Assembly: GCF_001702265.1 (NCBI RefSeq) | Contig: NZ_MAUE01000048.1 | Location: 62,001 to 126,000, forward strand | Direction: 5' to 3' | DNA length: 64,000 nt | From: Pseudomonas aylmerensis | Lineage (GTDB): Bacteria; Pseudomonadota; Gammaproteobacteria; Pseudomonadales; Pseudomonadaceae | In this document: piece by piece, positions 50,161 through 58,679 of the stretch | Position numbering within the stretch: position 1 is the stretch's first letter | How the letters are laid out: each line of letters begins with the position of its first letter | Position numbers and translations under genes: made by a program | The notes under the pieces: generated by a model | Database searches by the model: none | What the model saw: the letters and a program-made list of their open reading frames with translations, nothing else | What the model was told of the DNA's origin: nothing

Positions 50161-51240
50161 TTATCGGCGGGTCAGCAGCACCCCGGATTCCATATGGTGC
50201 GTCCACGGGAACTGGTCAAACAGGGCGCACTTGGTGATGCGGTGGGTGTCATGCAGTTGCGCGATGTTCGCCGCCAGGGTCTCCGGGTTGCAGGAGATGT
50301 ACAGGATGTTGTCGAAACGCCGGGTCAGTTCGCAGGTGTCCGGGTCCATGCCGGCACGGGGCGGGTCGACGAACACGCTGCCGAATTCGTAGCTCTTCAG
50401 GTCGATGCCGTGCAGGCGACGGAACGGGCGCACTTCGTTGAGCGCCTCGGTGAGTTCCTCGGCAGACAGGCGCACCAGCGTGACGTTATCCACCGCGTTT
50501 TCATCAAGGTTGCTCAGCGCGGCATTCACCGAGGTCTTGCTGATTTCGGTGGCCAGCACTTTGCGCACGCGGGTTGCCAGGGGCAGGGTGAAATTGCCGT
50601 TGCCGCAATACAACTCGAGCAAATCATCCGGGCGATCGCCCAGGGCTTCGTACGCCCAGTTGAGCATCTTCTGGTTCACCGTGCCGTTGGGCTGGGTGAA
50701 CGCGCCTTCAGGCTGGCGGTAGCTGAACGTGCGACCGCCGACCTCGAGCTTTTCCACCACATAGTCATGGCCGATCACGTCGCGCTTGCCTTTCGAACGG
50801 CCGATGATGCTCACGTTCAAGTCGGCAGCCAGCTGGTTCGCGGCGGTGTGCCAATGCTCGTCCAGCGGGCGGTGATAGCACAGGGTGATCATTGCGTCGC
50901 CGGCCAAGGTGGTGAGGAACTCCACCTGGAACAGCTTGTGGCTCAGCGCAGCACTGGCTTGCCAGGCGGCCTTGAGCTGCGGCATCAACTGGTTGATGCG
51001 CTGGCTGGCGATGGGAAATTCTTCGATCAGGATCGGTGTGCGTTTGTCGTCCTGGGAGAACATCGCGTAGTGGCGTTCACCGCCTTCGCGCCACAGGCGG
51101 AACTCCGCGCGCAGGCGAAAGTGCTGCAGCGGCGAATCGAAGACCTGAGGCTCGGGCGCGTCGAACGGTGCCAGCAGGTCACGCAAGCGCGTGACCTTGT
51201 CTTGCAGTTGAGCGGTGTAGCGTGCGGCGTCAAAAGTCAT
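50161..51240 (-). CDS. trmA: tRNA (uracil-5-)-methyltransferase TrmA
   Basis: A 359-residue RNA methyltransferase making T54 in tRNA. It shows LLELYCGNGNFTLPLA (SAM site), VDPPRAGMDPDT, and the catalytic Cys in NILYISCNPETLAANI, with the general-base Glu near the C-terminal end (HHMESGVLLTRR). Length matches E. coli TrmA (366 aa). It is overlapped by 4 bases at its start by the stop of the NCS2 permease gene on the same strand. Confidence 0.94.
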   Translation of the reverse strand: MTFDAARYTAQLQDKVTRLRDLLAPFDAPEPQVFDSPLQHFRLRAEFRLWREGGERHYAMFSQDDKRTPILIEEFPIASQRINQLMPQLKAAWQASAALSHKLFQVEFLTTLAGDAMITLCYHRPLDEHWHTAANQLAADLNVSIIGRSKGKRDVIGHDYVVEKLEVGGRTFSYRQPEGAFTQPNGTVNQKMLNWAYEALGDRPDDLLELYCGNGNFTLPLATRVRKVLATEISKTSVNAALSNLDENAVDNVTLVRLSAEELTEALNEVRPFRRLHGIDLKSYEFGSVFVDPPRAGMDPDTCELTRRFDNILYISCNPETLAANIAQLHDTHRITKCALFDQFPWTHHMESGVLLTRR

Positions 51241-52532
51241 GCGTTGAACCAGCCCAGCTTGATCACAAACAGAATCGACAGAATCACCAGTGCCGGGTTC
51301 AGCTCACGGTAGCGGCCCGAAAGCAGCTTGATGGCGGTCCAGGCGATGAAACCGAAGGCGATGCCGTTGGCGATGGAGTAAGTGAAGGGCATCGCCAGGG
51401 CGGTGATCACCACCGGCGCTGCAACGGTAATGTCATCCCAGTCGATTTCGGCCAGGCCCGAGGTCATCAGCACGGCGACGAACAGCAGTGCCGGCGCGGT
51501 GGCGAACGCGGGAACGCTGGCCGCCAGTGGCGAGAAGAACAGCGCCAGCAGGAACAGGATCGCAACCACGATCGCCGTCAGACCGGTACGGCCACCGGCA
51601 CTCACGCCGGCGGCGGATTCGATGTAGCTGGTGGTGGTCGACGTGCCCAACAGCGAGCCTGCCATGGCGGCGGTGCTGTCGGCGATCAGGGCGCGGCCCA
51701 TCTTCGGCATGTGGCCGTCCTTGCCCATCAGGCCGGCGCGCTTGGCGACGCCGATCAGGGTGCCGGAGTTGTCGAACAGGTCGACGAACAGGAAGGCGAA
51801 GATCACGCTGACCAGGCCGATGTCCAGTGCGCCTTTGATATCCAGCTGCAGGAAAGTCGGGGCCAGCGATGGCGGCATCGAGGTCACGCCGCCGAACGGA
51901 GTGAAGCCCATGACGATGGACACGATGGTCACCGCCAGGATGCCGATCAGCACTGCACCGCGCACGGCCAGGGCTTCCAGCGCCACGATCAGCGCGAAAC
52001 CGAGGGTGGCGAGGATCGGCGCCGGTTGCTTGAGGTCGCCCAGGCCGACCATGGTGGCCGGGTTGCTGACCACGATGCCGGCGTTGTGCAGGGCGATCAG
52101 CGCCAGGAACAGGCCGATACCGGCGGCAATTGCCGAGCGCAGGGGCAGCGGGATGCTGTTGATGATCCACTCACGGATCCGGAAGATCGACAGCAGGAAG
52201 AACAGCACCGCCGAGATGAACACCGCGCCCAGTGCAACTTGCCAGGTATGGCCCATGTGCAGGACTACGGTGTAGGTAAAGAAGGCATTGAGGCCCATGC
52301 CCGGCGCCAGTGCGATCGGGTAGTTGGCGATCAGGCCCATCACGGTCGATCCGATGGCGGCCGCCAGGCAGGTCGCGACAAATACTGCGCCCTTGTCCAT
52401 GCCGGTCTCGCCGAGGATGCTCGGGTTGACGAACAGGATGTAGGCCATGGCCAGGAATGTCGTGATGCCCGCGAGGATCTCGGTGCGCACGTTGGTGTTG
52501 TGTGCCTTGAGTTGAAACAGCTTTTCCAGCAT
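51237..52532 (-). CDS. NCS2-family purine permease (AzgA type)
   Basis: A 431-residue inner-membrane purine:proton symporter. It starts MLEKLFQLKAHNTNVRTEIL and has the AzgA-type GITTFLAMAYILFVNPSILG and a series of about 12-14 helices, with LGTSTTTSYIESAAGVSAGG as the conserved NCS2 substrate-region segment. Guanine or hypoxanthine are the usual substrates of this group. I chose the ATG at 52532 after AGGGAG. It likely forms an operon with trmA. Confidence 0.85.
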   Translation of the reverse strand: MLEKLFQLKAHNTNVRTEILAGITTFLAMAYILFVNPSILGETGMDKGAVFVATCLAAAIGSTVMGLIANYPIALAPGMGLNAFFTYTVVLHMGHTWQVALGAVFISAVLFFLLSIFRIREWIINSIPLPLRSAIAAGIGLFLALIALHNAGIVVSNPATMVGLGDLKQPAPILATLGFALIVALEALAVRGAVLIGILAVTIVSIVMGFTPFGGVTSMPPSLAPTFLQLDIKGALDIGLVSVIFAFLFVDLFDNSGTLIGVAKRAGLMGKDGHMPKMGRALIADSTAAMAGSLLGTSTTTSYIESAAGVSAGGRTGLTAIVVAILFLLALFFSPLAASVPAFATAPALLFVAVLMTSGLAEIDWDDITVAAPVVITALAMPFTYSIANGIAFGFIAWTAIKLLSGRYRELNPALVILSILFVIKLGWFNA

Positions 52533-52741
52533 GCCTGCTCCCTGTGACGCTATTTTGCGTCGTGATTTGTTGACCTCTAAGTCAAAGCACAAACTGCGCC
52601 AAGCGCCTGTGGTTCCAGAGAGGATCGGAAAAAGCGGCGCATCATACCAGCAGCCGAGGCCGTGTGGCGTATAGGCTGCGTATTCTGAAGCGTGGCCTTG
52701 AGGCATACTGCGCCGACGTTTAATCCAGGGTCATCGCCAGC

Positions 52742-53188
52742 ATGAAAAAAGCCAACGCCAGCAGTCTAGCTCTGTTCGCCATAATCGGCCTTTGGCTCAG
52801 TGCGGCACCGGCGTGGGGCGCGACTGCACCGGCGTTGAGCGAGGTGCGGGTGTTCAAGGTGCAGTCGGCCGCTTGTACTGAAACCATCCCTGAACGCGCG
52901 GCCAGCACCCAGATGTGCACGCACCGTGGGCAAACGCTGGTGTACGTGATGGAAGTCGGTTTGGGCAACAGCTCCCAGGCGTTCTTCGATGGTGCGCCGG
53001 TTTCCGGCAGCAGCACCGCCATCTGCCAGGTGGGCTCCATCAGCCAGGCGTGCAGCGGCGCGGGCACGGTGATGGGCTACATCTATGCGTTCCAGCTGAA
53101 TATCACTGCGGGTGGCACCTTCCAGTACAGCAACACGTCGATCAATCCGCCGCGCAACCAACTGGTTACCACCCTCAGCATTCGCTGA
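52742..53188 (+). CDS. Secreted DUF4879-like protein
   Basis: A 148-residue exported protein. The signal peptide (MKKANASSLALFAIIGLWLSAAPAWG) is followed by one domain with SEVRVFKVQSAACTETIPER, the QMCTHRGQTLVYVMEVGLGN segment and the closing GTFQYSNTSINPPRNQLV. The pattern resembles DUF4879 (YolA-like) secreted proteins, function unknown. Four cysteines could pair in the periplasm or outside. It is monocistronic, divergent from the NCS2 permease gene. Confidence 0.6.
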   Translation: MKKANASSLALFAIIGLWLSAAPAWGATAPALSEVRVFKVQSAACTETIPERAASTQMCTHRGQTLVYVMEVGLGNSSQAFFDGAPVSGSSTAICQVGSISQACSGAGTVMGYIYAFQLNITAGGTFQYSNTSINPPRNQLVTTLSIR

Positions 53189-53294
53189 TCGCCACCTATC
53201 AATTGCCTTGAACGCTCAATACCCCGGGAAGTCGTACCCCTGAGACGGCGACTTTCCTGAACGCCGCGGATGTATACCAACCCGTGAGGTGTTT

Positions 53295-53819
53295 ATGAGC
53301 GCGACCCCCAATGGCGCGGCGGCCCAACCGTTCGCCAGCCACTCCATACGCCTGAGCCTCAATGGCCAGGACCGCCAGCTGGACGTGTTGCCCTGGACCA
53401 CCTTGCTCGACCTGTTGCGTGAGCAACTGGATCTGGTCGGCAGCAAAAAGGGTTGCGACCACGGCCAATGCGGCGCCTGCACCGTATTGCGCGACGGCAA
53501 ACGCGTAAACGCCTGCCTGACCCTGGCGGTGATGTGCGACGGCGCCGAGCTGACCACTATCGAAGGCCTGGCCGACGGCGACCAGCTCCACCCGATGCAG
53601 CAAGCGTTCATCCAGCACGATGCCTTCCAGTGCGGCTACTGCACCCCTGGCCAGATCTGTTCCGCTGTCGGCCTGGCCAATGAAGGCCGTGCCCACGACG
53701 CCGCGCAGATCCAGGAACTGATGAGCGGCAACCTGTGCCGTTGCGGCGCCTACACCAATATTCGCGATGCCATCGAAGACGCGTTGCCCCGCTGCCGCGC
53801 CGGGGGAGATCAGTCATGA
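53295..53819 (+). CDS. [2Fe-2S] subunit of an aldehyde/xanthine-type molybdenum dehydrogenase (PaoA-like)
   Basis: A 174-residue small subunit with two [2Fe-2S] clusters: the ferredoxin-type CDHGQCGACTVL, and the alpha-helical CGYCTPGQI ... NLCRCGAYTNI. It passes electrons from the molybdenum centre towards FAD. It starts at the ATG at 53295 after GTGAGGTG, overlaps the FAD subunit gene by 4 bases, and lacks the long Tat leader of E. coli PaoA at this start, so cellular location is uncertain. Confidence 0.85.
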   Translation: MSATPNGAAAQPFASHSIRLSLNGQDRQLDVLPWTTLLDLLREQLDLVGSKKGCDHGQCGACTVLRDGKRVNACLTLAVMCDGAELTTIEGLADGDQLHPMQQAFIQHDAFQCGYCTPGQICSAVGLANEGRAHDAAQIQELMSGNLCRCGAYTNIRDAIEDALPRCRAGGDQS

Positions 53820-54805
53820 ACCCCTTCCATTACAGCAAGCCCGCGGATGTGCACGAGGCCGTGCACCTGAGCAGCGCCGCATCGCGCTTTATCGCCGGTG
53901 GCACCAACCTGCTGGACTTGATGAAAGAAAACCTCACGCGCCCCGAGCACCTGATCGACATCACCGGCCTGCCGTTGCAGGGTGTTGAAGAAACCGCAGA
54001 AGGCGGCCTGCGCATCGGCGCGCTGGTCAGCAACGCCGACCTGGCCTGGCACCCACTGGTCGAGGCGCGCTACCCGTTGCTGTCGCAGGCGATCCTCGCC
54101 GGTGCCTCGCCGCAATTGCGCAATATGGCCAGCACTGGCGGCAACCTGCTGCAGCGCACCCGGTGCTATTACTTCTATGACGCCGCCGTGCCCTGCAACA
54201 AGCGCGAGCCCGGCAGCGGTTGCCCGGCGCGCACCGGCTTGAACCGTATCCATGCGATCCTCGGCGCCAGCGACCAGTGCGTCGCCACTCACCCGTCGGA
54301 CATGTGCGTGGCCCTTGCGGCATTGGAGGCACGGGTGCATGTGGAGGGGCGTGGCGGCGCGCGGGTCATCGAGTTTGCCGACTTTCACCGCCTGCCCGGC
54401 GATGCGCCGCAGCGTGATAACCAATTGGCCGATGATGAACTGATCACCGCCATTGAGCTGCCGGCCGACCACCTGGCGCGTCACAGTCACTACCTGAAAA
54501 TCCGCGACCGTGCGTCCTACGCTTTCGCGCTGGTCTCGGTCGCCGCAGCCTTGGAGTTGGATGGTGACCGGATCGTCGACGCGCGCCTGGCCCTCGGCGG
54601 CGTGGCCCACAAACCGTGGCGGGATCGCGCGGTGGAAGCTGCGTTGATCGGCCAGGCGGTCAGCCGCGAAACCTTCAGCAACGCCGCCGATGCCCTGCTG
54701 CAAGACGCCGAGCCGTTGGAACACAACGGCTTCAAGATCAAATTGGCGCGCCGTGCAATCATCCGCGCCCTGAGCGACACCGCTGTCGCCGGAGAACGCC
54801 CATGA
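53816..54805 (+). CDS. FAD subunit of the molybdenum dehydrogenase (PaoB-like)
   Basis: A 329-residue subunit of the xanthine dehydrogenase subunit M family. It has the FAD-binding SRFIAGGTNLLDLMKENLTR and the ASPQLRNMASTGGNLLQRTR stretch, and a CPARTGLNRIHAILGAS segment like that of PaoB, which holds an extra [4Fe-4S] cluster (Cys in CYYFYDAAVPCNKREPGSGC). That cluster-binding insert supports PaoB over other FAD subunits. It overlaps both neighbours by 4 bases. Confidence 0.87.
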   Translation: MNPFHYSKPADVHEAVHLSSAASRFIAGGTNLLDLMKENLTRPEHLIDITGLPLQGVEETAEGGLRIGALVSNADLAWHPLVEARYPLLSQAILAGASPQLRNMASTGGNLLQRTRCYYFYDAAVPCNKREPGSGCPARTGLNRIHAILGASDQCVATHPSDMCVALAALEARVHVEGRGGARVIEFADFHRLPGDAPQRDNQLADDELITAIELPADHLARHSHYLKIRDRASYAFALVSVAAALELDGDRIVDARLALGGVAHKPWRDRAVEAALIGQAVSRETFSNAADALLQDAEPLEHNGFKIKLARRAIIRALSDTAVAGERP

Positions 54806-56985
54806 CCGCCCTCGGCAAACCCCTGGACCGTGTCGACGGTCTGCTCAAGGTCACCGGTCAGGCGCGCTATGCCGGCGAGTTCCCCGAGGCTGGCCTGCTG
54901 CATGGCAGTGTGGTCTCCAGCACCATCGCCAAAGGACGCGTGGTCAACATCGACGCCTCCAAAGCCTTGGCGCTGCCGGGCGTGGTCATGGTGCTCGATC
55001 ACCGCAACCGGCCCAGACTCGCCAGCTATGACGATGCCTTCGCCGACGATGATGCCGCCGATGGCTCGCCGTTTCGTCCGCTGTACAACGACCGTGTGCT
55101 CTACAGCGGCCAGCCGCTGGCCCTGGTGATCGCCGACAACCTCGAACTGGCGCGGCATGCCGGTTCGCTGGTACAGATCGAGTACGCCAGCGAAACCTTC
55201 GAAACCGACCTGGTGGCCCAGCAGGAGCAGGCTCACCCGTCACCGCAAACCCCGCCCAAGCCACGCGGTAATTTCCAGGCCGAATGGACCGGCGCCGCCG
55301 TGAGCCTTGACCTGCACTACAGCACCCCCATCGAGCACCACAACCCGATGGAGCCGCACGCCAGCACCGTGCTGTATCAGCCGGACGGCACCCTGCATAT
55401 CCATGACAAGACCCAGGGCCCGCAGAACTGCCAGGCCTATGTGCAAAAAGTCTTCGGCCTGGACAAGAGCCAAGTGCGCATCTTTGCCGCGTTCGTCGGT
55501 GGCGCCTTCGGATCCGGCCTGCGCCCGCAGTACCAGTTGCCGCTGGCGGTGATGGCGTCCCTGGCGCTCAAGCGCTCTGTGCGCGTCACGCTGACGCGCC
55601 AGCAAATGTTCACCTTCGGCTACCGCCCACGCACCTTGCAGCGTTTGCAGATGGGCGCGGCGGCTGACGGTTGCTTGATGGCGCTGGGGCATACGGCGAT
55701 TGGCCAGACCTCACGTTTCGAAGATTTCAGCGAGCACGTGGTGGAGTGGAGCGGCATGCTTTATCACTGCGACAACGTGCAATTGACCTACCAGTTGGTG
55801 CCACTGGACGTATTCACCCCGCTGGACATGCGCGCACCTGGCGCGGCCCTGGGCGTGATCGGCCTGGAGTGCGCCATGGACGAACTGGCGTGCGCCTTGG
55901 GCATGGACCCGGTGAAGCTGCGGCTGATCAACTACGCCGAGCGCAATCAGAACGACGACAAACCCTGGTCAAGCAAAGCCCTGCGCGAATGTTACCGTGA
56001 TGGCGCCGAGCGTTTTGGCTGGAGCCAGCGCAACCCGGAACCGCGCAGCATGCGCGATGGCCGCCAGTTGATCGGCTGGGGCATGGCCGGTGGCGTGTGG
56101 GAAGCCATGCAGATGAAGGCCAGCGCCAAGGCCCGCCTCGATGCCGAGGGCAAGCTGACGGTCAGCAGCGCCACCACCGATATCGGCACGGGTACGTACA
56201 CGGTCATGACCCAGATCGCGGCCCAGGCCAGCGGCGTGGCGATGGACGACGTGCGTTTTCTGCTCGGTGATTCTTCATTGCCGACGGCGCCGTTGCAGGG
56301 CGGCTCGTTTACTGTGTCCTCGGTGGGCACCGCGGTGCAGCAAGCGTGCGAAGCCTTGAATGCCCAGTTGCTGGCCATCGCCCGGCAGACCTACCCGGTA
56401 TTCACGCAGGCGCAGTCCGTGCGGTTTGAAGACGGTCAACTGCACGCCGGCGACGTGAGCGTGTCGTTGGCGCAGTTGGTCAAGGACAGTGGCGAAGCGG
56501 CGTTGGAAGCCCAGGTCGACAGTGAGCCGGACAAAAAACGTGAGGGCTACAGCACTGCCACGCATTCGGCGGTGTTCGTCGAGGTGCGCGTGGATGAAGA
56601 CCTCGGCACTATCAAGGTCAGCCGCGTGGTCAGTGCGATTGCGGCCGGGCGCGTGGTCAATCCAAAAATGGCGCGCAGCCAGATACTCGGTGGCGTGGTA
56701 TGGGGCATCGGCATGGCCCTGCATGAAGAAACCCAGGTCGACCATCAACTGGGGCGCTACATGAACCACAGCCTGGCCGAATACCACATTCCGGTGAATG
56801 CCGATATTGGCGAAATTGAGGTGATATTCGTCGAAGAACACGACGAGATCGTCAACGCGCTGGGGTCCAAGGGCGTCGGTGAGATCGGCATTGTCGGCGT
56901 GGCGGCGGCGGTCGCGAATGCGATCTACCATGCCACCGGCAAGCGAGTGCGCGAGTTCCCCATCACGTTGGACAAGGTGCTGTAA
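54802..56985 (+). CDS. Molybdopterin-binding subunit of the aldehyde dehydrogenase (PaoC-like)
   Basis: A 727-residue catalytic subunit. It shows VTGQARYAGEFPEAGLLHGS near the start, EHHNPMEPHAST, the FVGGAFGSGLRPQYQLPLAV segment, TDIGTGTYTVMTQIAAQASG, and the catalytic Glu loop SKGVGEIGIVGVAAAVANAI near the C-terminus. PaoABC oxidises aromatic aldehydes with molybdenum cytosine dinucleotide. The order A-B-C is retained. No PaoD-type chaperone gene follows within the window. Confidence 0.88.
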   Translation: MTALGKPLDRVDGLLKVTGQARYAGEFPEAGLLHGSVVSSTIAKGRVVNIDASKALALPGVVMVLDHRNRPRLASYDDAFADDDAADGSPFRPLYNDRVLYSGQPLALVIADNLELARHAGSLVQIEYASETFETDLVAQQEQAHPSPQTPPKPRGNFQAEWTGAAVSLDLHYSTPIEHHNPMEPHASTVLYQPDGTLHIHDKTQGPQNCQAYVQKVFGLDKSQVRIFAAFVGGAFGSGLRPQYQLPLAVMASLALKRSVRVTLTRQQMFTFGYRPRTLQRLQMGAAADGCLMALGHTAIGQTSRFEDFSEHVVEWSGMLYHCDNVQLTYQLVPLDVFTPLDMRAPGAALGVIGLECAMDELACALGMDPVKLRLINYAERNQNDDKPWSSKALRECYRDGAERFGWSQRNPEPRSMRDGRQLIGWGMAGGVWEAMQMKASAKARLDAEGKLTVSSATTDIGTGTYTVMTQIAAQASGVAMDDVRFLLGDSSLPTAPLQGGSFTVSSVGTAVQQACEALNAQLLAIARQTYPVFTQAQSVRFEDGQLHAGDVSVSLAQLVKDSGEAALEAQVDSEPDKKREGYSTATHSAVFVEVRVDEDLGTIKVSRVVSAIAAGRVVNPKMARSQILGGVVWGIGMALHEETQVDHQLGRYMNHSLAEYHIPVNADIGEIEVIFVEEHDEIVNALGSKGVGEIGIVGVAAAVANAIYHATGKRVREFPITLDKVL

Positions 56986-57014
56986 CCCGGTCTTCGGACC
57001 ACAGAAGAGCAAAA

Positions 57015-57103
57015 TGTGGGAGCTGGTTTACCTGCGATAGCACTCTGTCAGCCCATCATATAGTGGCTGAGACACCGCCATCGCAGGCAAGCCAGCGCCG
57101 ACA
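57015..57103. repeat. REPIN between the molybdenum dehydrogenase and MFS genes
   Basis: GTGGGAGCTGGTTTACCTGC and TCGCAGGCAAGCCAGCGCCG form an inverted pair about 45 bases apart; both arms have decayed positions relative to the family. Confidence 0.85.
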
Positions 57104-57123
57104 TTGACGGTTTTTCAACCGGC

Positions 57124-58362
57124 TTATGGCTTGGTTTCCTCCACCGGCACATGCATGCGGTCGCGGTTGGCCAGGGTCGGGAACAGTTTGATCCACGTCC
57201 CCGTCACCACCAGCGTGCCGATCCCGCCCATGACCACGGCGGGCACGGTGCCGAACCAGTGGGCGGTGATGCCCGACTCGAACTCGCCCAGTTGATTCGA
57301 TGCGCCGATGAACAGGCCGTTGACGGCACTCACGCGGCCGCGCATTTCATCCGGGGTTTCCAGCTGCACGAAGGAGGCGCGGATCACCATGCTGATCATG
57401 TCCGCCGCGCCCAGGACCACCAGCACTGCCAGCGAGAACCAGAAGGAAGTGGACAGGCCGAACGCGATGGTCGCCACGCCGAATACGCCGACGGCAGTGA
57501 ACATCACGCGGCCCACATGCCGATCCACCGAAAACCGTGCCAGCCACAGCGACATCAACAGCGCGCCTACTGCTGGTGCCGAGCGCAGCAGGCCCAGGCC
57601 CCAGGCTCCGGTCAGCAGGATGTCCTTGGCGAACACCGGCAGCAACGCGGTGGCGCCGCCCAGCAGCACGGCAAACAGGTCCAGGGAAATTGCCCCGAGA
57701 ATGTCCGGGCGGCTGCGGATAAAGCGGATGCCGGCGAGCAGCGAATCGAGGGTGGCCTTGCCCTTGTTGAGCGGGGTCTGGCGGGCGGGCAGGTTGAGGG
57801 TCAGCACACAGGCAATCAGGTACAGCGCCACGGTAGGGCCATACACCCACACGCTGCCAAACGCGTAGAGCAAACCACCGAGGGCCGGCGCGACGATGGT
57901 CGCCAGTTGCTGGGCCGATTGCGACGAGGCCACGGCGCGCGGGAACAGTGCGCTGGGCACGATGCTCGGCAGCAGTGCCTGGGTGGTGGGCATTTCAAAG
58001 GAGCGTGCGGCGCCGAGCAGGAAAGCGAGGATAAAGATCATCTCGCGGGTCACGTTGCCGGTCAGGCCACCGATGGCCAGGGACAAGGCGATCAACGCCT
58101 GCACGGTCTGGCAGATGGCGGCGACCTTGCGCCGCTCATAGCGGTCGGCCACATGCCCGGTGTGCAGCATGAACAGCACGCGCGGTACGAACTCGACCAG
58201 CCCGACCAGGCCCAGGTCCAGCACATTGCCGGTCAGCTGGTAGAGGTTCCAGCCGATGGCCACGGTGAGCATCTGGAAACCGCTGGCGGTAAAGATCCGT
58301 GCCAGCCAGAACGCGATGAAAGGGCGGTGGTGACGCAACAGCAACGCGGGTTCACTAGGCAT
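57124..58362 (-). CDS. MFS transporter, MFS_3/EntS-like group
   Basis: A 412-residue inner-membrane protein with twelve predicted helices. It shows FIAFWLARIFTASGFQMLTV in helix 1, HTGHVADRYERRKVAAICQT as the loop 2-3 motif, and LLRSAPAVGALLMSLWLARF mid-protein. The group includes enterobactin exporter EntS and other drug or siderophore exporters; the substrate here is unknown. It is monocistronic and divergent from cioA, with 317 bases between. Confidence 0.8.
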   Translation of the reverse strand: MPSEPALLLRHHRPFIAFWLARIFTASGFQMLTVAIGWNLYQLTGNVLDLGLVGLVEFVPRVLFMLHTGHVADRYERRKVAAICQTVQALIALSLAIGGLTGNVTREMIFILAFLLGAARSFEMPTTQALLPSIVPSALFPRAVASSQSAQQLATIVAPALGGLLYAFGSVWVYGPTVALYLIACVLTLNLPARQTPLNKGKATLDSLLAGIRFIRSRPDILGAISLDLFAVLLGGATALLPVFAKDILLTGAWGLGLLRSAPAVGALLMSLWLARFSVDRHVGRVMFTAVGVFGVATIAFGLSTSFWFSLAVLVVLGAADMISMVIRASFVQLETPDEMRGRVSAVNGLFIGASNQLGEFESGITAHWFGTVPAVVMGGIGTLVVTGTWIKLFPTLANRDRMHVPVEETKP

Positions 58363-58508
58363 CGGGAATTCTGGTCAGGGCCGGGGGAGGGCCGAGATTA
58401 TCATCAAGTTGTAACAGATGGTTGCAGGAACTGCGCTGAGGCAGTCTGTCACGCGGCAAAAGACCACACAGTTCAATCCTCAAAATGGGACTACTCTTTC
58501 AGCAATGC

Positions 58509-58522
58509 TTGATCCAGATCAA
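58509..58522. promoter_or_regulatory. ANR/FNR box upstream of cioAB
   Basis: TTGATCCAGATCAA is a perfect match to the FNR/ANR consensus TTGAT-N4-ATCAA. It lies 158 bases upstream of the cioA start in the 317-base gap shared with the MFS gene. The rest of the gap has a purine-rich stretch before the cioA ribosome site (GAGGAAG) and nothing else I recognise. Confidence 0.75.
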
Positions 58523-58679
58523 TGTCCGCCCGGGCATCGGTCTGGCGGCCGCAAGGCCAGATTCCCTGCGTGGTTGGTTAAAAAAAGAAACGAATTGAAA
58601 TTCGCCAGACTCCATATCCGTGGGGGCAGTGGGTGCAGGCTCCCGCCAGCAGCCGGTATTACCTGACAGAGGAAGACTT

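Noticed and set aside
48934..50392. Several plus- and minus-strand frames of 100-200 codons in the 264-bp array
   Set aside because: All are made of repeated REPIN translation (GAGLLAKALCQS type) and lack coding features.
52533..52741. Purine riboswitch before the NCS2 permease gene
   Set aside because: No conserved purine-aptamer core or three-way junction could be recognised in the 209-base gap.
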